From NCBI GenBank assembly GCA_040349255.1, contig JBEQUE010000085.1, forward strand, positions 3,644 to 67,643: 64,000 nucleotides of DNA. The letters are read 5' to 3'. The DNA is from DATMER01 sp040349255 (GTDB taxonomy: Bacteria; Acidobacteriota; Thermoanaerobaculia; Multivoradales; UBA5704). Position 1 is the first letter of the stretch. Each line of letters starts with the position of its first letter. The notes beneath the pieces are model-generated. The model was not told where the DNA came from, made no database searches, and saw only the letters and a program-made list of their open reading frames with translations. Below are positions 55,223 to 61,758 of this stretch, piece after piece. A program made the translations under genes and the position numbers.

Positions 55223-55565
55223 AGCGTCCGAGCACTGTGTCGATGCCTGCGAGCACGAGATCCAATTGTCGGCGTGGCAGTCTGCCGACGGACTCAGTCA
55301 ACTGCCGTCTGTCGATGGCGACGATCAGTGAAGCGTTCGCAACCGAGTCTTTTGACAGACCTGTCGCTCTTGCGGGCAGTAGCGTGTTGCCAGGCGCATC
55401 TGCCCATTTCAAGTTGCTCGTGAGGGGCACACAGACCACGGTGCTGATTCGGCTTTGATTCAACGGATCGCATTGCACAACGACAACAGGCCGACGATAG
55501 CCAGGGCCCGATCCGGCCGGCTCCCCCAGGTCAGCCCACCAGACCTCGCCCTGGGCAATCACCAC
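55221..55565 (-). CDS. MazF/PemK-type endoribonuclease toxin
   Basis: 114 residues with the PemK/MazF fold signature: GEVWWADLGEPAGSGPGYRRPVVVVQ at the start, and VVCVPLTSNLKWADAPGNTLL in the middle. The Arg in YRRPVVVV and the Thr/Ser in PLTSN occupy the usual catalytic region of these mRNA-cleaving toxins. The start is GTG (55565, or 55562 which gives a four-base GTGA overlap with the antitoxin stop). Encoded after its antitoxin on the minus strand. Confidence 0.88.
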   Translation of the reverse strand: MVIAQGEVWWADLGEPAGSGPGYRRPVVVVQCDPLNQSRISTVVCVPLTSNLKWADAPGNTLLPARATGLSKDSVANASLIVAIDRRQLTESVGRLPRRQLDLVLAGIDTVLGR

Positions 55566-55795
55566 TCGACTTGCTCCAGCACTCGGCGGGCGGCCTTCCG
55601 ACTGAACTCGTCCATCGCGCCCCCTGTCTCATCGACAACGCGATTCATCGCTTCCGTCAGACGGTCGGGCGCATGCCTGGCCACAAACTCTTGCAGTGCG
55701 CGGCTATAAAGTTGGCTACGGGAAGTGTTCAACTCGGACGCGAGGCGCTCGGCCTCAGCGAATACTTCGTCGGGGATCGAGACGGCAGTTTTCAT
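55559..55795 (-). CDS. Ribbon-helix-helix antitoxin of the MazF-type pair
   Basis: About 78 residues. MKTAVSIPDEVFAEAERLASELNTSRSQLYSRAL is a clear ribbon-helix-helix start, as in MazE/PemI-like antitoxins of this toxin type, followed by an acidic tail. ATG 55795 is chosen because a strong promoter (55802-55830) predicts transcription starting at about this codon; ATG 55801 would add two residues but overlaps the expected transcript start. It probably represses its own promoter together with the toxin. Confidence 0.85.
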   Translation of the reverse strand: MKTAVSIPDEVFAEAERLASELNTSRSQLYSRALQEFVARHAPDRLTEAMNRVVDETGGAMDEFSRKAARRVLEQVEW

Positions 55796-55801
55796 ACCCA
55801 T

Positions 55802-55830
55802 AGTATAACCGCCAGGGCTTCGTCCGTCAA
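55802..55830 (-). promoter_or_regulatory. Strong sigma-70-type promoter for the MazF-type pair
   Basis: On the minus strand TTGACG (55825-55830), 17 bases, then TATACT (55802-55807). The predicted start of transcription falls on or next to ATG 55795, implying a leaderless message. Confidence 0.75.
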
Positions 55831-55913
55831 ACGGATCTCTCTTCACCGGACGTCCCGAGTTGAGCCCTGCATGGCACCAGGGTAGGATGCCGCCGGGGGA
55901 TAAGTCGGAATCG

Positions 55914-56420
55914 ATGCCGAAGACCAGTGCCGGACTCCTGGTGTATCGCCTTCGGGAAGGCGGGCTCGAGGTGTTCCTGGCCCATCCTGGGGGCCCGTTC
56001 TGGGCCAGGAAGGATCTTGGCGCATGGTCCATCCCCAAGGGAGAGCTCGGCGAGTCGGAAGATCCGCTCGAAGCTGCAATCCGGGAGTTTCGAGAAGAGA
56101 CGGGGCTCGACATCGAAGGCTCTTTCGAGCCGCTCACGCCGCGAAAGATGTCGGGTGGGAAGCTGGTCCACGCCTGGGCGGTCGAGGGCGACCTGGACCC
56201 GCGACAGGTCCGAAGCAATACGTTTCTTCTGGAGTGGCCCAGGGGATCCGGCCGGCAGAAGGAAGTTCCGGAGATCGACCGGGCCGAGTGGTTCGGGATC
56301 GAGGAAGCGAAGCGGCGAATTCTTTCGGGACAGGTCGGCTTCCTCGACGAGCTCTCCGACTTGCTCCGGAAGAGCGAGCGAGATCAGCCACTCAGACCTG
56401 CCACCAAACCGATCAGATAA
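55914..56420 (+). CDS. NUDIX hydrolase
   Basis: 168-residue NUDIX protein. The box is visible from GELGESE through REFREETGL (about residues 47-69), with the glutamates that bind magnesium present. The N-terminal half (TSAGLLVYRLREGGLEVFLAHPGG) resembles the ADP-ribose/dinucleotide pyrophosphatase group with an SIPKGEL loop. ATG 55914 starts the fold; upstream ATG 55887 or TTG 55860 would add an unlikely tail. Its last ~200 bases were duplicated to 54886-55154. The 3' end overlaps the antisense small membrane gene by 37 bases. Substrate not assignable from sequence. Confidence 0.88.
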   Translation: MPKTSAGLLVYRLREGGLEVFLAHPGGPFWARKDLGAWSIPKGELGESEDPLEAAIREFREETGLDIEGSFEPLTPRKMSGGKLVHAWAVEGDLDPRQVRSNTFLLEWPRGSGRQKEVPEIDRAEWFGIEEAKRRILSGQVGFLDELSDLLRKSERDQPLRPATKPIR

Positions 56421-56539
56421 GCGGCAAGCGCGATCAGGATTCCCCCGAAGGGCACGCGGAACCAGTAGGCCTTTCCGAGAGCCGCGTAGGCAGCGAGCAG
56501 GCAGAGTCCCACGCCGAGCAGGAACGCCGACCGGAACAC
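56384..56539 (-). CDS. Small two-helix membrane protein, function unknown
   Basis: About 51 residues from GTG 56539: FRSAFLLGVGLCLLAAYAALG forms one hydrophobic helix, and VPFGGILIALAAYLIGLVAGL a second, joined by KAYWFR. A slightly longer product from a CTG upstream is possible. It follows the OsmC gene on the minus strand with 28 bases between and converges on the NUDIX gene. The duplicated copy at 54886-55154 preserves this reading frame, which argues that the frame is real. Confidence 0.55.
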   Translation of the reverse strand: MFRSAFLLGVGLCLLAAYAALGKAYWFRVPFGGILIALAAYLIGLVAGLSG

Positions 56540-56567
56540 GAAATCCGGGTGCGCGAGCGCCGGGCGA

Positions 56568-57035
56568 TCATCCTCCAGCCTCCGGCTCCGTCTCGTGGTG
56601 GACCTCGACCCGGCCGCTCGCCAAGGCCAGCGAGCCGTAGACCGGGCACTTGCGTTGAAAGCCGGCGACGAGGTCTGCGGCCTGGGCCGGGCTCGGACCG
56701 CGGAGCCGGAGCCTCAACTCGACCTCCGTGAACACCGTCACATGGGCATGCGGCTGCCTCTCGCGGTCGATGGTGCCACGGACCGTGACTGTCACGCCGT
56801 CGAGCGGAACCTGCGCGTCGCGGGCGAGGACCTGGAGGACCTCGGCTCCGCAGGCAGCGGCCGCGGTGAGGAAGAGCTCTCCGGGCGTCGGGGCCTCGCC
56901 GGGACAGCCGTTCTGGACCGGGCCGTCCACGGTCAGGCGGTGCTGGCGGACGGCGCAACTCACCCGCCCGAACGTGGCGGTGGTCTCCGCCCGTGCTTCG
57001 TAGAGGCGCAGGCCGGCGGCGGCGCTGGGATTCAT
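56568..57035 (-). CDS. OsmC-family peroxiredoxin-like protein
   Basis: 155 residues of the OsmC/Ohr fold. The two family cysteines are visible in AAAACGAEVLQVLAR and in FQRKCPVYGSLA, so thiol-dependent hydroperoxide reduction in the cytoplasm is likely. GELFLTAAAACG is the hallmark helix start of the family. The start ATG 57035 faces a divergent promoter region shared with the gene at 57177. Confidence 0.88.
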   Translation of the reverse strand: MNPSAAAGLRLYEARAETTATFGRVSCAVRQHRLTVDGPVQNGCPGEAPTPGELFLTAAAACGAEVLQVLARDAQVPLDGVTVTVRGTIDRERQPHAHVTVFTEVELRLRLRGPSPAQAADLVAGFQRKCPVYGSLALASGRVEVHHETEPEAGG

Positions 57036-57063
57036 GGCCTCACGCTATCACGCGGCACGCGGA

Positions 57064-57093
57064 TTGACGCCCGAGCTCCCACGGTCCTATACT
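57064..57093 (+). promoter_or_regulatory. Sigma-70-type promoter upstream of the PH-like gene
   Basis: TTGACG (57064-57069), 18 bases, TATACT (57088-57093) on the plus strand. Expected leader about 77 bases. The surrounding ~140 bases are the divergent intergenic region with the OsmC gene. Confidence 0.65.
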
Positions 57094-57176
57094 CGCTAAG
57101 TATCAGGACTCAAGGAACTTGCGCCGTGTTCGGAGAATCAATAACTTAGCCGTTTTCTTTGAAGGAGTACGTATCC

Positions 57177-57713
57177 ATGCAGGAGGCCACGCACAATCGC
57201 GAGGAGTTCTGGTTTACGTACGTGGACGGGAATCAGAGCGATTCTCATGCGGCGCTGGCTCGTGAATTGCGCGTGCCCAGCGACGAAGCCGTCCTTTGCG
57301 ACGAGCTGGTGAATCAAAGCTGGTTGCTTCGCGCCCTCAGTCGGCTCCTGCCCGGGCACTTTGACTTCGAATCTGGGTATCGCCTGATCGTCACTGACAA
57401 GAGAATCCTGCTTTCAAAGTACGGCGGTCTGAGCAGTTGGCTCGTTCAGAACATACCCGGGCATTCTGTCACTGCGTTCTTCCGTGAGCGCAATTCCGGC
57501 GACGGCAGTGGGCATGTCATCGAGGCCGGCTCGATCAAGTTTTCCTTTGACGTTTCCAGGAAAAGGCGATCGACGATCGCAAGCGCCATGTCCTCGGCGT
57601 GTCCGTCAGCCCGGTCTGAGCCCACCAAGCCCCACGAGCGCGTGAAGGATCTCGAGGCTCTCGTCGCTTCCTTGAGGAAGCGAATTCAGGAGCTGGAGGC
57701 GGGAAGGGAATAG
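57177..57713 (+). CDS. Possible PH-like-domain protein with C-terminal coiled coil
   Basis: 178 residues; ATG 57177 has GAAGGAG upstream. The central part (YRLIVTDKRILLSKYGGLSSW, then IPGHSVTAFFRE) resembles bacterial PH-like domains that begin with a strand pair and a LIVTDKRI motif. The last 25 residues (VKDLEALVASLRKRIQELEAG) form a coiled coil. Function unknown. Codon use is visibly poorer in GC than most of the window, as in the next gene, which hints at recent acquisition of both. Confidence 0.6.
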   Translation: MQEATHNREEFWFTYVDGNQSDSHAALARELRVPSDEAVLCDELVNQSWLLRALSRLLPGHFDFESGYRLIVTDKRILLSKYGGLSSWLVQNIPGHSVTAFFRERNSGDGSGHVIEAGSIKFSFDVSRKRRSTIASAMSSACPSARSEPTKPHERVKDLEALVASLRKRIQELEAGRE

Positions 57714-57748
57714 CATCCGCGCAATCGTTCGAAGTCAAGGAGTGCGAA

Positions 57749-58318
57749 TTGAAAAAAGCCACGGAAAAGGACTTGTCGCCGGCGCAGCGCGAAGAGCTGC
57801 TCGGCTCCTTGAAAGCCCGTTTCGAGAAAAACATGAACCGTCATCCAGGCCTCAAGTGGCCTGAGGTGCAGGCGAAGCTGGAAGCGAATCCGGGAAAGCT
57901 CTGGTCGCTTCAGGAAATGGAAACGACCGATGGTGAGCCGGATGTCGTCGGCCATGACAAGAAGGCGGGCGAGTACGTGTTCTATGACTGCTCGGCGGAA
58001 AGCCCCAAGGGCCGCAGAAGCCTTTGTTACGACCGTGCAGCGCTGGACGCACGGAAAGAGAACAAGCCGGCGAACAACGTGATGGACGTGGCCGCGGCCA
58101 TGGGCATCGATCTCCTGACGGAAGAACAGTATCGGGAGCTGCAGGGGCTCGGAAAATTCGATACAAAAACGTCGAGCTGGCTGAAGACGCCGGCGGATAT
58201 CCGCAAGCTCGGCGGCGCCATCTTCGGCGATTTCCGCTACGGCCATGTCTTCGTGTACCACAACGGCGCGGACTCGTACTATGCCGCCAGGGGGTTCCGG
58301 GGCTCGCTGAAGGTCTGA
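57749..58318 (+). CDS. DUF4256-family protein
   Basis: 189 residues starting at TTG 57749, with AAGGAG 6 bases upstream. LKARFEKNMNRHPGLKW, GEPDVVGHDKKAGEYVFYDC and AAAMGIDLLTEEQYRELQ are strongly conserved in the DUF4256 family. The protein is cytosolic, about the usual full length, with no known activity. It is 35 bases after the PH-like gene and shares its lower-GC character, so the two probably form one transcription unit. Confidence 0.88.
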   Translation: MKKATEKDLSPAQREELLGSLKARFEKNMNRHPGLKWPEVQAKLEANPGKLWSLQEMETTDGEPDVVGHDKKAGEYVFYDCSAESPKGRRSLCYDRAALDARKENKPANNVMDVAAAMGIDLLTEEQYRELQGLGKFDTKTSSWLKTPADIRKLGGAIFGDFRYGHVFVYHNGADSYYAARGFRGSLKV

Positions 58319-58401
58319 AGCACCGGCGCGCATCCCGGCACGGGCGACACCTTTTAAGGGAGAACGGATGGTCCTTCGTCTTCCCGAAAGGAGTCTCTCC
58401 C

Positions 58402-60090
58402 ATGAATCGATCCCCTCGGCCCCGGTGGCGCGCCACCTTCGGGCTCTTCGCAGGTTTGAGCCTCGCCGTCTCCGGAGCCGCGCTGGCCGGCGTGCCCACG
58501 GTCGGATCGCGGGACAACACCACCGCCGACCCGCCCGTGCCGCGGCCGTCCACGACGCCTTGCGCCGTGCAACTTTTCTCTCATGTGATCTTCGCGGACT
58601 TCTCCCCGAAGCCGTTCGCCTACACGCCGCCCGCGGCCTGCCCGGGACCCTGGGCCAAGGTCGTCCTGGAGGGGGACTTCTCGGTCACCGCGGGCCGCCA
58701 GTTCGACCGCACCGCGCAGATCGCGATCGGCCACGCGAACATCTACTACGGCACGACCCCGGAGCCCTCCGCGACGGTCGCCCCGACGTGGCACTTCGAG
58801 CGCGACCTGACCGACTACAGTCCGCTGTTCCGGACCGCGCAGGCCGGAGACGCGAACCTCGGCAATCTGGTCAATTCCACCTACACCGGCATCATCGAGG
58901 GGAGTGCCAGGCTCCTGTTCTATCCCACCTCGGCCCAGGACCCGGCGCCGTGGACGGCCGACGCGGTGCTCCCGCTGTCCAGCGCTCCGGGAGGCGCCGC
59001 GCTCCTCGACACCTCCGCCAACGTCCTGGCGCCCACGTTCACCCTGCCCACCAACGTCGAGGCCGCCTATCTCGACGTGGTCGCGCAGAGCCAGTCGGCC
59101 GACGAGTTCTGGTACGCGTGCGTGCCGGACGACGTCGCGGACCCGCTGTTCAGTTGCCCGGGCACGTCGTTCCGCGAGTCCGAGGTCACGATCGACGGCC
59201 AGCCGGCCGGCGTCGCGCCGGTCTTCCCCTGGCTGTACACGGGCGCGATCGACCCCCTGCTCTGGCGGCCGATCCCCGGCGTGCAGACGCTCAACTTCGT
59301 CCCCTATCGCGTCGATCTCACCCCCTTCGCGGGCGTGCTCAGCGACGGCCAGCCGCACCAGGTCGGCGTGCGTGTGTTCAACGCCAACCACTACTTCCTG
59401 GTCGCGGCCTCGCTCCTGCTCGACCTCGACCCAGGGTCGGGCGTGGTGACGGGCGCCGTCACCCGCAACACGCTCGGCGCTGATCCCGTGGTCTCGATCC
59501 GGGAGGACCTCTCGACCGCAGATGACGGCACCGTCACCGGCACGGTGGCGACCCGATCGCGGCGGAGCTTCACGATCGAGGGCTATGTGAACACCTCGCA
59601 CGGGCGGGTGGAGACCACGGTGCGGCAGGACCTGAGCTTCTCGAACGAGCAGGATTTCGTCGTCGCGGACGCGGAGTACGTGCAGAACATCGCGCAGCTC
59701 ACGACGATCAAGTCCGGCACCAAGACCAAGGGGGACCACGGCGTCGTCCACACCGAGCAGCATTTCTCCTGGCCGCTCGACCTGGACATCTCGCTGCTCT
59801 TCAACGACGACGGGTCGTTCTCCCAGACCACGTCGGTCGATCAGAGCTTCGAGAGCCGGCGCGCCCAGGGCGCCCAGGGGGGCCCGCACCAGAGCGAGGT
59901 CTCGAACAACATGACGGGCACCGATACTCTGCTGTTCAGCCCCGCGGGAGCCGTGACAGGCTTCCAGGACCGCTCGAGCGCGCAGACCTATCGCTCGCGG
60001 ACGAGCAGCGGCGACTGCTACAGCCGGACGATCACCTCGGCCGACGGGCTGCTGACCAGCGTCACGGACGGCCAGGGCTGCGGCCACTGA
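58402..60090 (+). CDS. Secreted PNGase A-like amidase (peptide N-glycanase A family)
   Basis: 562 residues with a signal peptide (about 1-29, ending ALAG). AAAGGAG lies 8 bases before ATG 58402. The N-terminal half (VQLFSHVIFADFSPKPFAYTPP, FDRTAQIAIGHANIYYG, FERDLTDYSPLF) matches the plant/fungal/bacterial PNGase A family, which removes N-glycans from asparagine. The C-terminal ~220 residues are beta-rich and Thr/Ser-rich with little similarity I can name. The protein should act outside the cell, possibly on plant or fungal glycopeptides. Catalytic residues of the family are not certain enough to check by eye. Confidence 0.8.
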   Translation: MNRSPRPRWRATFGLFAGLSLAVSGAALAGVPTVGSRDNTTADPPVPRPSTTPCAVQLFSHVIFADFSPKPFAYTPPAACPGPWAKVVLEGDFSVTAGRQFDRTAQIAIGHANIYYGTTPEPSATVAPTWHFERDLTDYSPLFRTAQAGDANLGNLVNSTYTGIIEGSARLLFYPTSAQDPAPWTADAVLPLSSAPGGAALLDTSANVLAPTFTLPTNVEAAYLDVVAQSQSADEFWYACVPDDVADPLFSCPGTSFRESEVTIDGQPAGVAPVFPWLYTGAIDPLLWRPIPGVQTLNFVPYRVDLTPFAGVLSDGQPHQVGVRVFNANHYFLVAASLLLDLDPGSGVVTGAVTRNTLGADPVVSIREDLSTADDGTVTGTVATRSRRSFTIEGYVNTSHGRVETTVRQDLSFSNEQDFVVADAEYVQNIAQLTTIKSGTKTKGDHGVVHTEQHFSWPLDLDISLLFNDDGSFSQTTSVDQSFESRRAQGAQGGPHQSEVSNNMTGTDTLLFSPAGAVTGFQDRSSAQTYRSRTSSGDCYSRTITSADGLLTSVTDGQGCGH

Positions 60091-60105
60091 CCGGGAGCCG
60101 GGTGC

Positions 60106-60111
60106 TACAAT
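60106..60111 (+). promoter_or_regulatory. Candidate -10 box for the Kai-type operon
   Basis: TACAAT, preceded by TGC, 23 bases before the response-regulator ATG, which itself has AGGAGG. No convincing -35 is visible, so this is a weak call. Confidence 0.35.
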
Positions 60112-60134
60112 CCTCCCCTTCTCAGGAGGATCCG

Positions 60135-60566
60135 ATGGAGCGCGGTGTGGGCAGGCCGATCCTGCTTGTCGAGGACGATACGGAGACCCGGCTTGCCTAC
60201 CGCGCGCTTCTGGAGCACGCGGGCTGGAACGTGGAGGAGGCGGGCGACGGCGAGCGGGCGCTGCAGATCGCCGCCGGCGTCCTCCCCTGCGTGGTGGTCG
60301 TCGACATCTCGATCCCGGGCGTCGACGGCTGGGAGATGACGCGGCGCCTCAAGCTCGACGAGCGCACGCGCGACGTGCCGGTGCTGGTGGTGACCGGCCA
60401 TGCGCTCGACGAGGACAGCCGGCGGGCGCGCGACCTCGGCTGCGCCGGCTATCTGGTCAAACCCGTTCCGCCGGCGCACCTCGTCGCGGAAGTGGCGCGC
60501 CTGGCGGCACCTCTGGCGGCGCCTTTACCGGCGCCTTTACCGGCGCCTTTACCGGAAGACCGCTGA
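60135..60566 (+). CDS. Single-domain response regulator of the Kai locus
   Basis: 143 residues. The receiver domain is complete: acidic pair in LLVEDDTETR, phosphoacceptor Asp in VVVVDISIPG, Thr in VLVVTGHA and Lys in YLVKPVP. There is no output domain. AGGAGG supports ATG 60135. The C-terminal tail is an APLP repeat encoded by a 12-base tandem repeat. As first gene of an operon with a KaiA-like protein, KaiB, KaiC and a histidine kinase, it may be the phosphorylation target of that kinase. Confidence 0.9.
   Translation: MERGVGRPILLVEDDTETRLAYRALLEHAGWNVEEAGDGERALQIAAGVLPCVVVVDISIPGVDGWEMTRRLKLDERTRDVPVLVVTGHALDEDSRRARDLGCAGYLVKPVPPAHLVAEVARLAAPLAAPLPAPLPAPLPEDR
60518..60553 (+). repeat. Three 12-bp tandem repeats at the response-regulator C-terminus
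   Basis: GGCGCCTTTACC three times without change, preceded by a degenerate unit. Coding length varies in steps of four residues (APLP), so copy number can change without breaking the frame. Confidence 0.9.
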
Positions 60567-60583
60567 CGTACGCGGTGCGGATC

Positions 60584-61423
60584 ATGGACGCGCCGGAGGA
60601 ACGCATCGCGGCCTTTTCTTCCCTGAGCCCCGGCGATACCCTGCGCGTGCTCATGGTCGACGCGGACGGGAGCGTGACGTCCCGGCTGACGTCGGCGCTC
60701 GAGGGATCGGCGGAGCGCGAACGGTTCGCGCTCGTGCGCGCCGCCAGCCTGGAGGACACCCTCGAGAGGCTCCGGACCCCGGACATCGACGTCGTGCTGC
60801 TGCCGATCTTCCCGAGCGAACAGGGGCTCGGAGCCCTGGTGACGATCCGCGCGCAGGTCCCGACCCTGCCGATCATCGTCCTCTGCGCCGGCGAGGATGA
60901 GCCGCTGGGCCTCAAGGCGGTGCAGCTCGGCGCCACCGACTACCTGATCGCCGAACGGCTCTACGGCACCCTCGCCGCGCGGTCGCTGCGCCACGCGGTG
61001 GAGGTGGCGCGCGTGAGAGGGGTGCTCGCGAGGTATCATGCGGAGTGGCCCCCCTCGCCAGGTGAAGCGGGCAGCCGTCCGGCGCCGTTGCGGGCGGCCT
61101 TCCCCGACCGCTTCGCCGAGCTGGCGCGCGACTATGGGGGGATCCTCGACGGTGCCGTGGAGCTGGTCCTGCTGCGCCGGCCGGCGGACCTCGAGGAACG
61201 CCTGCGGCGGCTGGCCGGCGCGGTGGCCGACCTGCGCGCCGGACCGCGCGACGTCGTCGAGTTGCACACCGTCGCCATGAAGCAGCGGGAGGCCGAGCAC
61301 GGGGCGCAGCGCATGAAGGGCTACATGGCGGAAGGCCGCGTGAGGCTGCTCGAGCTCATGGGACACCTGGTCACCTTGTATCGCGACCGTTGGCTGGAGG
61401 GGCCGCGGCCGGGGGCGGACTGA
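60584..61423 (+). CDS. Pseudo-receiver protein with KaiA/RsbU-like C-terminal domain
   Basis: 279 residues, close to cyanobacterial KaiA (about 284). Residues 19-145 have a receiver fold but lack key residues: the phosphoacceptor position reads VVLLPIFP (Pro74 instead of Asp), and the usual lysine segment reads DYLIAERL. Residues 174-272 are helical: VVELHTVAMKQ, then EGRVRLLELMGHLVTLYRDRW. This parallels the KaiA C-terminus as I remember it (VVEIH..., LTLIDVIAHLCEMYRRS) and also the related RsbU N-terminal domain. It lies two bases before kaiB. A KaiA-like role is an inference from sequence pattern, length, domain order and position. An RsbU-type partner-switch module is the main alternative. 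Confidence 0.7.
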   Translation: MDAPEERIAAFSSLSPGDTLRVLMVDADGSVTSRLTSALEGSAERERFALVRAASLEDTLERLRTPDIDVVLLPIFPSEQGLGALVTIRAQVPTLPIIVLCAGEDEPLGLKAVQLGATDYLIAERLYGTLAARSLRHAVEVARVRGVLARYHAEWPPSPGEAGSRPAPLRAAFPDRFAELARDYGGILDGAVELVLLRRPADLEERLRRLAGAVADLRAGPRDVVELHTVAMKQREAEHGAQRMKGYMAEGRVRLLELMGHLVTLYRDRWLEGPRPGAD

Positions 61424-61425
61424 AA

Positions 61426-61758
61426 ATGAGCACGAAAGGAAGGACGGACCTGGACCACTACGTGTTGAAGCTCTACGTCACCGGCCGGACGCCGCGGGCC
61501 GAGCGCGCCATCGACAATCTGCGGCGGCTCTGCAAGGACGAGCTGGAGGGGTGTTACGAGGTCGAGATCATCGACGTCCTCGAGCACCCGCAACTCGCCG
61601 AGGAGGACCGGATCCTGGCCACGCCGACGCTGATCAAGCAGTTGCCGCCGCCGCTGCGCCGGGTGATCGGGGACCTGTCGAACAGCGACAAGGTCCTGCT
61701 GGGCCTCGACGTGCGGCGTCGCGATTCGAGGGTGCAGGGGGAGGAGAGCCTTGGATGA
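61426..61758 (+). CDS. kaiB: KaiB clock protein
   Basis: 110 residues. YVLKLYVTGRTPRAERAIDNL, then VIDVLEHPQLAEEDRILATPTL and PPPLRRVIGDLSNSDKVLLGLD are diagnostic for KaiB, the thioredoxin-like fold-switching protein that binds the CI ring of KaiC. It is near normal length. It starts two bases after the KaiA-like gene and overlaps the kaiC start by 8 bases, so the three are translationally linked. Confidence 0.96.
   Translation: MSTKGRTDLDHYVLKLYVTGRTPRAERAIDNLRRLCKDELEGCYEVEIIDVLEHPQLAEEDRILATPTLIKQLPPPLRRVIGDLSNSDKVLLGLDVRRRDSRVQGEESLG

Noticed and set aside
56434..56640. Arg/Ser/Pro-rich open frames overlapping the OsmC and NUDIX ends
   Set aside because: Composition typical of shadow frames; the OsmC frame and the hydrophobic two-helix frame explain the region better.
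60584..61018. An ordinary phosphorylatable receiver domain
   Set aside because: The expected phosphoacceptor Asp is replaced by Pro and the conserved Lys is absent.
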